Part shown: piece by piece, positions 33,658-41,480 of the stretch | Position numbering within the stretch: position 1 is the stretch's first letter | Layout of the letters: each line of letters begins with the position of its first letter | From: Faecalicatena faecalis | GTDB lineage: Bacteria; Bacillota; Clostridia; Lachnospirales; Lachnospiraceae | Assembly (NCBI RefSeq): GCF_012524165.2 | Contig: NZ_JABACJ020000016.1 | Coordinates: 45,118-109,117 of the forward strand | Direction of reading: 5' to 3' | DNA: 64,000 nucleotides | Program-made: the position numbers and the translations under genes | The notes under the pieces: model-generated | What the model was told of the DNA's origin: nothing | Database searches by the model: none | What the model saw: only the letters and a program-made list of their open reading frames with translations

Positions 33658-34443
33658 CTATCGATTCTCCTGAATCCACTGTACTGCAAAATCTACGATG
33701 TCCCTCTGTCTCATGAGACAGATACTGCTGTTGCCCAGGCTCACTCTCACTGGTTTGTACTGTATTTCAAAAGCAGCACCAATCTCTTCAAAATCTTCCC
33801 CGTCAACATAGAGCGTCTGATAGGCCTTCCACTCCCTTTTCCCATCGACCATGACTGCGCTGTGCTCTATCGTATCATGCTTCCCCGGGTATTCTGCTCT
33901 TACATCCGCCAGATGAAGGGAGGTGTTTTTATCATATCCAACACCGATCAGAAGCACATACCCGTCTAGCTCATATAGCTTTCCTATAGGAGAACCCTCT
34001 CCAAAAATATTCGAAAGATCATGATTCACTGTCAGATATTCTGCTTGTTTTCCCAAGGCCACTACAGAACGGGCAGGATGGTCGCTTCTTAAAGCCCCGG
34101 GCCATTTTCTAAACATCTCCGCTACTGCGCCCATTGTATTGGTCGGCGTGATATCTTTATTGTACGCCGGCCAATGCTCACGTATGACAGGCCACCATTC
34201 CTTTGGTTCTTCCCAGTGCACTCCTGTCTCCGGGTCCAGGTTCTTCCAGGACTGAGACGGCATCATAAGCGTTCCATTTTCCCCAACACATTCAATCAAT
34301 GCCTCGATAACGGTCTGCGCCCCTCCACACACAAATCCCAGGCTGCTGAGTGAAGTATGTACCATGATTGTCTGTCCATCCCGCACCCCGACTTGTTTCA
34401 ATGCATGAATAAAATCGTCTTTTACCAAAATTTTTCTTTCCAC
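33658..34443 (-). CDS. AAC(3)-like aminoglycoside N-acetyltransferase family protein
   Basis: 261 residues if started at GTG 34443, which has AGGGGG six bases upstream; ATG further out is unsupported. Family motifs: MVHTSLSSLGFVCGGAQTVIEAL, TPTNTMGAVAE, RSDHPARSVVALG, GEGSPIGKLYELDGYVLLIGVGYDKNTSLHLAD. The family acetylates the 3-amino group of aminoglycosides, but many anaerobe members have unknown substrates, so resistance is not certain. It is the last gene of the methyltransferase, regulator, kinase and SRPBCC series. Confidence 0.88.
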   Translation of the reverse strand: MERKILVKDDFIHALKQVGVRDGQTIMVHTSLSSLGFVCGGAQTVIEALIECVGENGTLMMPSQSWKNLDPETGVHWEEPKEWWPVIREHWPAYNKDITPTNTMGAVAEMFRKWPGALRSDHPARSVVALGKQAEYLTVNHDLSNIFGEGSPIGKLYELDGYVLLIGVGYDKNTSLHLADVRAEYPGKHDTIEHSAVMVDGKREWKAYQTLYVDGEDFEEIGAAFEIQYKPVRVSLGNSSICLMRQRDIVDFAVQWIQENR

Positions 34444-34513
34444 CTGATTCCCCCTATGCGCAATGATGACCGAAGAACGATTTCTCCTTATTATCATTAC
34501 CGCAAATCAAAAA

Positions 34514-34909
34514 TTATCGTAACATCGCTTTCTTTAAATCTGATACAAACTGTGTCTGCTGTTTTTTCAGAAACGCTTTTAAAAATGGTTTCATCACGAT
34601 TTTTTTCACTGTCACATTCTCTGTAAAATCTATTTCTGTCTCATTCCCTATCGAAGTAAAAATACCGACCCAATGTCCTTTCATATTGGAATTCTCCATA
34701 TCGAACTCCCACCGTTTGTATGGCTCAACAACAGTAGTTGTAATAGTTGTTGGATATCCCTCTTTTGTATACTCAATGAACTGTTTTTCATTAACGATTT
34801 CCGTCCTGCTCAGATCACTGCGCCATGAGTAATCTTCTACTGCTAAAACAACATCCCATACACTCTGAATGTCACTTTGAATAATATCTTTTATGTTTGA
34901 TATTGCCAT
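34514..34909 (-). CDS. SRPBCC-fold protein
   Basis: 131 residues. MAISNIKDIIQSDIQSVWDVVLAVEDYSWRSDLSR at the start and a C-terminal amphipathic helix (MKPFLKAFLKKQQTQFVSDLKKAML) are typical of the START/SRPBCC ligand-binding fold. No membrane span. GAGAGGGCTTAAA precedes ATG. It is placed 18 bases after the kinase, so it is cotranscribed with the two-component system. The ligand is unknown. Confidence 0.85.
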   Translation of the reverse strand: MAISNIKDIIQSDIQSVWDVVLAVEDYSWRSDLSRTEIVNEKQFIEYTKEGYPTTITTTVVEPYKRWEFDMENSNMKGHWVGIFTSIGNETEIDFTENVTVKKIVMKPFLKAFLKKQQTQFVSDLKKAMLR

Positions 34910-34927
34910 TTTAAGCCCTCTCTATTC

Positions 34928-36217
34928 TTATTTTGGTATCGTGATTGAAAATTCGATCCGGTTACCAGCTTTTCTGACCGTTATCTGTCCGCCATGAAGT
35001 TCTATAATTTTTTTGACAATCGGAAGCCCCAATCCTGTACCCGAAGTTTCACTTCTGGCCTCATCTGATTTATAAAATCTGTCAAACAGTTTCTTCTCAT
35101 CTAATCTCTCCGGGTCTTCGATTTCATTAGACAGAAAAATAAAAACTTGTTCGTCCTGCTCTTTCACTGACATGATGACCTCAGAACCTTTTACTGCATA
35201 TTTTTTAGCGTTATTCAACAGGTTCTCCATTGCCCGCATGAATTTCTCCGAGTCTATATTGGCAGTGATTGGCTTATCTTCCGTCTCAAGTTTCCATGAT
35301 AACTGATTATTTCTATAAATTCTGCTGTATTCACTGTCTATAAAATAGAACAAACCACTGAGATCAACATTTTTTTTCGATATCTGATAGTCAGCCTGAT
35401 TTAATTTTGTATACTCAAACAATTGATCAACCATCGTATTGATATCGGCGAGCCTTCGGTTTACCACCTCTATATATTCTTTACATTTGACCGGTTCTGT
35501 AAATATATGTTCCTGAATCAGTTCACCATAACCGATCACTGATGTGAGCGGTGTCCTCAAGTCGTGGGAAATATCGGCTATCAACTGCAGGCGCTCCTCG
35601 TTCTGCCGATTTTGCTCATCAATTTTTTCTTTTAATGTGACCGACATCCTGCTGATGCTCTGGCTAAGTTCGGACAGCTCATCTTCGCTTTTTACAGCTA
35701 ATTCCTTTCCAAATCCGTGCTCTTCCATTTCTTTAACTTCCGCAGTGATGTATTCTAAATATTTGATTTTTCTTTTGACCATCAGTTGAAAAGAAATCAC
35801 AAAAATCCCAATTAAGGCCATCATATACAGAATCACAAAAAAACTGAATAAAAGGACTTTCTCCGGCTGAGTCATCATATTCTGTATCTTTTCCGGTACA
35901 TTGCCCACCATCAGCGCTTTTCCAGTCAAGAAAATCAACAGGCAGACGACCGCGATAGAAACCAGTACCGAAAGTATCAGATAACTGCCTAATCCATTTT
36001 TTACATATTTGGAAAAGCAGATGACAATGGCAATAAAAACAAGGATACTGATGATATTCCCTACATTTAAAATATAATATGCCGCTGTGTGAAAAGACTC
36101 TCCCTTTACAATCTTGAGATAGGATATTAGATAACTTGCCTCTGCATGAATGAAAAAAAATGCTGCTATAGCAACGATTACCCCAAGAATATGTGTTGCC
36201 TTAATCTTTATTTTCAT
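34928..36217 (-). CDS. Sensor histidine kinase with HAMP (VanS-like layout)
   Basis: 429 residues. About four N-terminal membrane helices (10-145), a HAMP-like linker (about 146-205), HisKA ADISHDLRTPLTSVIGYGEL with His218, and HATPase with MENLLNNAKKYA and GTGLGLPIVKKIIELHGG. It overlaps the response regulator by four bases (ATGA). The target is probably this operon, with its methyltransferase and AAC(3)-like gene. Confidence 0.94.
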   Translation of the reverse strand: MKIKIKATHILGVIVAIAAFFFIHAEASYLISYLKIVKGESFHTAAYYILNVGNIISILVFIAIVICFSKYVKNGLGSYLILSVLVSIAVVCLLIFLTGKALMVGNVPEKIQNMMTQPEKVLLFSFFVILYMMALIGIFVISFQLMVKRKIKYLEYITAEVKEMEEHGFGKELAVKSEDELSELSQSISRMSVTLKEKIDEQNRQNEERLQLIADISHDLRTPLTSVIGYGELIQEHIFTEPVKCKEYIEVVNRRLADINTMVDQLFEYTKLNQADYQISKKNVDLSGLFYFIDSEYSRIYRNNQLSWKLETEDKPITANIDSEKFMRAMENLLNNAKKYAVKGSEVIMSVKEQDEQVFIFLSNEIEDPERLDEKKLFDRFYKSDEARSETSGTGLGLPIVKKIIELHGGQITVRKAGNRIEFSITIPK

Positions 36218-36897
36218 ATTTTATAACCCGCTCCCCATACGGTCTTAATGTATTGAAATTCCTGTGCTCCGCCTTCGAGTTTATCACGCAGATTAGAAAT
36301 ATGCATAATAACCGTGCTGTCATTATCAAAAAATTCCTCCTGCCAGACATATTCGTAGATTCGCTTTATACTCATCACCATCCCCTTGTTTTTCAACAGA
36401 TATGCCAGAATCGAGAACTCCTTTGGTGTAAGCTTTATCTCCGCGCCTCTAAGCCAGACCTGTCTTGTGGCTTCATTGAGCTCCAGTTCTTTATACTGCA
36501 ATGTAGTAGCCCCATTCCCATCATTATACTGCCGATATCGGCGCAGCTGTGCCTTGACTCTGGCAACCATTTCTATCGGATTGAAGGGCTTTGTTATATA
36601 ATCATCCGCACCGACAGACAGCCCCTGGACCTTGTCCATATCTTGAACCTTTGCAGACATAAAAATGATCGGCACCTTGGACTGCTCCCGGATCTTAATA
36701 CAGGCATCCATGCCGTTCAGCCCTGGCATCATGATATCCAGCAGGATCAGGTCAATCTTATATTGCTCCAGAATTTCCAGGGCTTTGATGGCATTTTCAC
36801 ACTTAATATACGGTATGGAAGCATTTTCCAAATAGATCCCGATCATATTCCTGATATCTGCATCGTCATCCACAATCAGGACGCATCCCTCATTCAT
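36214..36897 (-). CDS. OmpR-family response regulator (VanR-like)
   Basis: 227 residues from ATG 36897 (MNEGCVLIVDDD), chosen for GGAGGAAGGACAG just upstream. Asp54 in LILLDIMMPGLNGMDACIKIRE, switch FMSAKVQ, Lys in DDYITKPFNP, and a winged helix with LTPKEFSILAYLLKNKGMV and STVIMHISNLRDKLE. Coupled to the kinase. Confidence 0.94.
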   Translation of the reverse strand: MNEGCVLIVDDDADIRNMIGIYLENASIPYIKCENAIKALEILEQYKIDLILLDIMMPGLNGMDACIKIREQSKVPIIFMSAKVQDMDKVQGLSVGADDYITKPFNPIEMVARVKAQLRRYRQYNDGNGATTLQYKELELNEATRQVWLRGAEIKLTPKEFSILAYLLKNKGMVMSIKRIYEYVWQEEFFDNDSTVIMHISNLRDKLEGGAQEFQYIKTVWGAGYKI

Positions 36898-36938
36898 CTG
36901 TCCTTCCTCCAAATTCATTATTTTGTCAAATATGTAAA

Positions 36939-37487
36939 TTAACCCTTTTTCATTTCCAGCACAAATGCAGGCGGAAAATTCAAAAGCTCATATGTTGTCT
37001 TTTCTAATTCAAACCAATGTAAAAACATACTCTTTTTGAACATTGTATACTGAAACGTTATGAACCGGCCGGACTCCCCTATCGTGGTCTTTATTGCTGC
37101 TAAAATACTCTGTGAGGCCGCCTTTGGCAGCGATGCAAACGGCAGCCCGGAGATGATGTAATCCGCCTTCTGCTGATGATATTTCTTTAAGTACAGCCCA
37201 ATATCGGAGGCATCACCATGCACAACATGGACATTCTTCTTAAACTGATATCTTTGATGGAGCTTACGCCAGAACTCCTGGTTCTGCTCAATCAAAATAA
37301 AAACAACATCTTCACCTTTTTGGGCAATGACTTCATCTGTGAACACACCTGTTCCCGGCCCAAATTCAACAATACATCTGCAGTTCTCAAACTGAATCGG
37401 TGCTACCATCTTTTTTGCCAGCCTCTTGCTGCTTGGTGCCACAGCACCGACCTTCCTGGGACTTTTTAAGTATTCTAATATAAACAT
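36939..37487 (-). CDS. SAM-dependent methyltransferase (phospholipid / rRNA-adenine-like fold)
   Basis: 182 residues from ATG 37487 (MFILEYLKSPRKVGAVAPSSKRLAKKM) with AAGGAGAAGGAT upstream. SAM motif I is VEFGPGTGVFTDEV, an acidic LIEQNQEF follows, and ADYIISGLPFASLP replaces the NPPY motif. This pattern matches the PmtA-like phospholipid N-methyltransferase/KsgA-related group, with a short N-terminal helix for membrane contact. It is the first gene of the two-component operon, hinting at membrane-lipid modification as part of the response; that is inference. Confidence 0.85.
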   Translation of the reverse strand: MFILEYLKSPRKVGAVAPSSKRLAKKMVAPIQFENCRCIVEFGPGTGVFTDEVIAQKGEDVVFILIEQNQEFWRKLHQRYQFKKNVHVVHGDASDIGLYLKKYHQQKADYIISGLPFASLPKAASQSILAAIKTTIGESGRFITFQYTMFKKSMFLHWFELEKTTYELLNFPPAFVLEMKKG

Positions 37488-37532
37488 ATCCTTCTCCTTA
37501 TTACTATTTGATGTTTTAAATAATAACAAGGA

Positions 37533-37583
37533 ACTGTAAAATCTCCCTCAAAAAAGTATAAAGGTTTCTTTATATTTTACAGT
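37533..37583. promoter_or_regulatory. Inverted repeat in the divergent promoter region
   Basis: ACTGTAAAAT (37533-37542) and ATTTTACAGT (37574-37583) form a perfect 10-base inverted repeat with a 31-base loop, between the methyltransferase operon and the antiporter gene. It is a candidate site for the response regulator. Confidence 0.45.
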
Positions 37584-37709
37584 GAAAGGTCTGTGAATAA
37601 TATAACCAGTCGAAAATAATTACTTTTTAATAATAACATAATCTTCAAAAATAAACCTGTACAAGTTGAAAAAAGAGGCCTATTATTAAGAAAAAAAGGG
37701 GATGACAGT

Positions 37710-39104
37710 ATGCAACAGTACTTTGTTGACCTAAGTGAAGAGACAAGAATCCTTCTGGTACTCTTCATCATTCTGTTTGCAGGTTTTCTTATAACCAGAA
37801 TAACGAATCGATTGAATCTGCCCAAGGTGAGCGGCTATATACTGGCAGGCATCCTGATTGGTCCCGGCTGTCTGAACATGATACCTGCTGATATCTTCAG
37901 TCATATGGAATTTGTCAGCGACCTAGCTCTGGCTTTTATTGCTTTCGGTGTTGGCAAGTATTTTAAAAAGGATGTGATTCAAAAGACTGGTATCCGCATC
38001 ATTATCATTACTTTATTCGAAGCCCTGACCGCTGGTATATTAGTTGCCTTATCTATGAGGATCATCTTTCACCTGGACTGGGATTTTTCTCTTATACTTG
38101 GAGCAATCGCCACGGCCACCGCTCCGGCCAGTACCATGATGACCATTAATCAGTACAAAGCAAAAGGAGAATTCGTCAACATTCTGCTTCAGGTAGCAGC
38201 TCTCGACGACGTAGTCTGCCTGTTGACGTTCAGTGCTGTTGCAGCCATTGCAGGCGGACATGATATGGGCCATAAGGCAGATGCTGCGGAGATCGTCATG
38301 CCCATCTTCCTCAACCTGTTTGCATTATTACTTGGATTCTTCTGTGGATATGTTCTGAGCCGTCTTTTGATACCTGCAAGAAGTAAGGATAACCGTCTCA
38401 TCCTGGCAATCGCTATGCTCTTAGGCTTATCTGCTATCTGTACAGCTTTTGATATTTCACCACTTCTCTCCTGTATGGTCTTCGGTGCCTCCTATATTAA
38501 CCTTACGAAAGATAAGAAGCTGTATCGTCAGTTGAATAATTTTACTCCGCCAATCATGTCCATTTTCTTTATTGTATCCGGTATTAATCTGGACATAAGT
38601 GCACTTGCTACGGTTGGAGTCGTAGGTGCTGTCTATTTTGTGATTCGTATTGCTGGAAAATACCTTGGCTGTTATATCAGTTGTCTTCTTGTGAAAACAG
38701 ATCAAAAAATCCGAAATTATATGGGGCTCGCTCTTATTCCTCAGGCCGGTGTGGCAATTGGACTCGCATTTCTGGGCAGACGGCTGCTTCCCGGTACCAC
38801 CGGGAAACTGCTTATGACGATCATTCTATCATCCTCTGTACTGTATGAAATGGTTGGCCCCGTCTGCGCGAAGATAGCGCTCATATATTCTGGCTGTATC
38901 CCCCGAAAACCGAGCACGGGCTCTAATGAAAAATCGATATCAAAACCCAGAATTGAAGGAACAAAGGAAAACGATGATGGAACAATGATTATGAAGCATT
39001 TGGAAGAAATGCAGGCGGGCCTGGAAGACCCAGATGATTTTGATATGGAGGGTGAATCTACTTGTAAAAAGCCGAAAGCAGCAAAAGAAAAGGAACATGA
39101 ATAA
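37710..39104 (+). CDS. CPA2-family cation:proton antiporter
   Basis: 464 residues. About twelve membrane helices of the Na_H_exchanger (KefB/NapA) fold, with LPKVSGYILAGILIGP in the first hairpin, GAIATATAPASTMMTINQYKAKG and AALDDVVCLL (a DD-type ion site) in the core. The last 55 residues are hydrophilic and charged, with no TrkA-N domain. It exchanges Na+ or K+ for H+. AGGGGATGACAGT precedes ATG. Monocistronic, ending in a strong hairpin. Confidence 0.92.
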   Translation: MQQYFVDLSEETRILLVLFIILFAGFLITRITNRLNLPKVSGYILAGILIGPGCLNMIPADIFSHMEFVSDLALAFIAFGVGKYFKKDVIQKTGIRIIIITLFEALTAGILVALSMRIIFHLDWDFSLILGAIATATAPASTMMTINQYKAKGEFVNILLQVAALDDVVCLLTFSAVAAIAGGHDMGHKADAAEIVMPIFLNLFALLLGFFCGYVLSRLLIPARSKDNRLILAIAMLLGLSAICTAFDISPLLSCMVFGASYINLTKDKKLYRQLNNFTPPIMSIFFIVSGINLDISALATVGVVGAVYFVIRIAGKYLGCYISCLLVKTDQKIRNYMGLALIPQAGVAIGLAFLGRRLLPGTTGKLLMTIILSSSVLYEMVGPVCAKIALIYSGCIPRKPSTGSNEKSISKPRIEGTKENDDGTMIMKHLEEMQAGLEDPDDFDMEGESTCKKPKAAKEKEHE

Positions 39105-39116
39105 GTAATTATAGAT

Positions 39117-39202
39117 GGGACTGTTACAAAATGAAATTTTCTATACAAGAGAGAAAGAGAAATTCATTTTGTAACGGTCTCTCATTTTTTGTAATGGTCC
39201 CA
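39117..39202. terminator. Double-arm terminator between convergent genes
   Basis: GGGACTGTTACAAAATGAAA (39117-39136) can pair with either AATTCATTTTGTAACGGTC (39161-39179) or a second near copy, CATTTTTTGTAATGGTCCC (39183-39201). Two alternative right arms for one left arm suggest an arm duplication. Confidence 0.72.
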
Positions 39203-39210
39203 TGAAAAAA

Positions 39211-39630
39211 TTATTCAACCTCAAAATTTTCAGAACTGAAATTACTGTAAAACCTCCCTTTTTGGGCCGTGAAGCGTAATACACAATAATCCGGGTCGGT
39301 TACCCCTTTCGGATAATACATGGTATCCCCTTCCTGCCATAGCATCTCTTTACAAGCTGGATCTTCAAGCACTTCCATCGTACCCGTCAGCATGACTCCT
39401 TTAAAATATCTCTTATCACAAAAATAAAGACATGCTTTCGGGTTATTTCTAAATTGTCGTACCCGCATAGATGAAGTATTGGTATGAAAATAGATAACCT
39501 TAATTCCTTCTCTTTTTCGTGGTGCCAGCATTGCCTTCGTATTCGGCATTCCCTCTTCATCCACAGAACTTATAAATACCACGCTTTGCTTATCGAGAAT
39601 TGTGCCTATTGTTTTCACCGGATTTCTCAT
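39211..39630 (-). CDS. Pyridoxamine 5'-phosphate oxidase-like flavin-binding protein
   Basis: 139 residues from ATG 39630; AGGAGG six bases upstream excludes the in-frame GTG. Split-barrel fold: VVFISSVDEEGMPNTKAML, IYFHTNTSSMRVRQFRNNPKACLYF, GVMLTGTMEVLED. This is the general-stress-protein-26/PPOX type that binds FMN, F420 or haem. It follows an HxlR regulator and a nitroreductase-like gene and so fits a small redox cluster. Confidence 0.88.
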   Translation of the reverse strand: MRNPVKTIGTILDKQSVVFISSVDEEGMPNTKAMLAPRKREGIKVIYFHTNTSSMRVRQFRNNPKACLYFCDKRYFKGVMLTGTMEVLEDPACKEMLWQEGDTMYYPKGVTDPDYCVLRFTAQKGRFYSNFSSENFEVE

Positions 39631-39727
39631 CACTTACCTCCTACATGCTTTTTATGCAGCGTCCATACCTGCTTATTTCTATTATAAGGTCAAATAGGGG
39701 ATGCGTAAATTAGGCACTTTTTTGTAA

Positions 39728-40084
39728 CTATAATAATCCCTTTTCTTTTAGGATATCCTGCCGGTTGTCCTCAACCATGATTTCAATTCCAATACTCTGC
39801 ATAATCGCAATTGCCTCAAACGTCTTTTTCCCCCGGTCAGTAAGGAAGTACTCGGATTTTAGCGGATATCCGTCACTCATCGTTTTATCAACCATTCCGA
39901 ATTCCAAAAGCTCATTCAAATGTTGAATCAACATCTTCTGACTGATACCATTAATGGATCTTTTCAAGGCAGAAAGAGAATGGCTTCCCTTACTGAGCTG
40001 CCATATGATAATAGGTTTCCATTTCCCTTTGATAATATCATGTGTCATTTCCAAGGGGCATGTGTATTCTTCTCTCACCTTCAT
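39728..40084 (-). CDS. HxlR-family transcriptional regulator
   Basis: 118 residues. The winged helix begins with the HxlR Cys motif EEYTCPLEMTHDIIKGKWKPIIIWQL, with Cys9, followed by SLSALKRSINGISQKMLIQHLNELLEFGMVDKT and YFLTDRGKKTFEAI. The conserved Cys senses aldehydes or quinones in relatives. It lies 29 bases after the nitroreductase-like gene and is likely its regulator. Confidence 0.93.
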   Translation of the reverse strand: MKVREEYTCPLEMTHDIIKGKWKPIIIWQLSKGSHSLSALKRSINGISQKMLIQHLNELLEFGMVDKTMSDGYPLKSEYFLTDRGKKTFEAIAIMQSIGIEIMVEDNRQDILKEKGLL

Positions 40085-40113
40085 CTTTTGCGACCTCTTC
40101 TTTCCTCTTTATC

Positions 40114-40908
40114 TTATCTGGCAAACGATTCCCTGTTCTCCTCCGTTGACAGCTTATATACTGCATTCAATGTTTTCTCTTTCTCTGATCCCTGGTCTGT
40201 AAATAATTGTACTTCATACGGAATTGATTCATGCTGCAGACACAGATCCAGGAAGCACAAGAATATTCCCATATCAATCTGATTAAAGTATGACACCTTA
40301 TCTACAGGCATAATCCCTCTCTTGCCTGGCTTCTTGTAACGGTAAACATTGAGGGCAGCATCTTTATGTTCTACAATCCAGGGTTGTGTATTGCATGCAC
40401 TGGGCGCAAATCTTATAATGTCACTTACACCATCCACTGTTTCTCCGAGCCAGATCTCATCAACGGATTTCCGCTTACTTTTATACATGTCTTTGCGAAA
40501 TTTTTTCTCGTCATCAATTTTTGAGATTGCAATCATAATCACAAAATCAAGACCTTCATAGGAAGCCTCACTTGTCTTTCCGATACCGAACCAGAGTGTG
40601 CCAATATTCTGCGATACGAGATATAAATCCAATTGTTCTCCTATGTATCCAATGTTCTGTAAATAATGGTCTTTCTTCTCGCTGTATAGTAAGATACAGA
40701 GCTGCTGTCCACGCTTACAGGAGGTCTCAACCACGGGTACCACCCTGATTGCTGTCTTGATCTCAGGACATAATGGCATTAATGTCTGATAAACCGCTTC
40801 AATTTGTTCAACTTCATCTACAGAGATACTTTCGTTTCCAATATTGCGAAACAGATGGAACGACTTTCTTTTAAATATCATATTATATAATTCATTATTC
40901 ATGCGCAT
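40114..40908 (-). CDS. Nitroreductase-family protein
   Basis: 264 residues. An N-terminal region KRKSFHLFRNIGNESISVDEVEQIEAVYQ and a central RFAPSACNTQPWIVEH match the nitroreductase FMN-binding pattern in the TM-nitroreductase subfamily. No signal peptide. AGGAG lies about six bases before ATG 40908. It probably reduces nitro or quinone compounds with NAD(P)H; the substrate is unknown. Linked to the HxlR and PPOX-like genes. Confidence 0.88.
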   Translation of the reverse strand: MRMNNELYNMIFKRKSFHLFRNIGNESISVDEVEQIEAVYQTLMPLCPEIKTAIRVVPVVETSCKRGQQLCILLYSEKKDHYLQNIGYIGEQLDLYLVSQNIGTLWFGIGKTSEASYEGLDFVIMIAISKIDDEKKFRKDMYKSKRKSVDEIWLGETVDGVSDIIRFAPSACNTQPWIVEHKDAALNVYRYKKPGKRGIMPVDKVSYFNQIDMGIFLCFLDLCLQHESIPYEVQLFTDQGSEKEKTLNAVYKLSTEENRESFAR

Positions 40909-41112
40909 TCATTTCTCCTGTCTCATAGAATAAGTTTACCTCCAGGTTATAGTTCATTCTAACATTTGTAAGCCAATAAAGCATCTTTAATTTTAAAATT
41001 GTGAGGTTATGTATCCGAATCTGTGATCTAGACAATTCAGCCGGCAAGTCCCAAATCCTTTTTTTAACCTCATCAAAGAAGTAGTAAAACGGATACCGAA
41101 TATCCACTTTGA

Positions 41113-41346
41113 CTACTTTATTACTTCGTTCCTATATAATTCATTCCATTTTTCCGCTGTCAGCCGAGGCGTATGCCACGTTTCCACACCATTATCTTCT
41201 GATGGTATGATTCTGTTGGATACATATTGTATGCCTCCATTCTCTAACGGTCGAACTACCACCTCATGAGCATATACTTTCGAAACTCCCTTGTAAGGAA
41301 AGACTACATGAACCATGAGTGCGATTGTTCCATCTTGTATAAAAGT
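41113..41346 (-). pseudogene. C-terminal remnant of a larger secreted or lipoprotein-like gene
   Basis: The frame is open from 41346 after a stop, without a ribosome site, and reads TFIQDGTIALMVHVVFPYK...VYAHEVVVRPLENGGIQYVSNRIIPSEDN...TPRLTAEKWNELY. It looks like the end of a long beta-rich domain (DUF6070-like is my best but unverified guess), with the N-terminal part missing. A following frame (40895-41107) has no ribosome site and is not called. Confidence 0.45.
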
Positions 41347-41480
41347 TTAGCTTTACAACTTCATATTCCATATTATACAGGCAGTTAGCCTGTGAGGTTA
41401 TAAAAAAGCAGAATAAAGTAACTACTCGTTACTGTTCACTCGCAAGCTTAACACTTGCTGTCAAGCTATGCGCTAGTATA

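Noticed and set aside
40895..41107. 70-codon frame after the pseudogene at 41113
   Set aside because: GTG start without a ribosome site, no recognisable domain, and overlap with the nitroreductase start. More likely decayed sequence.
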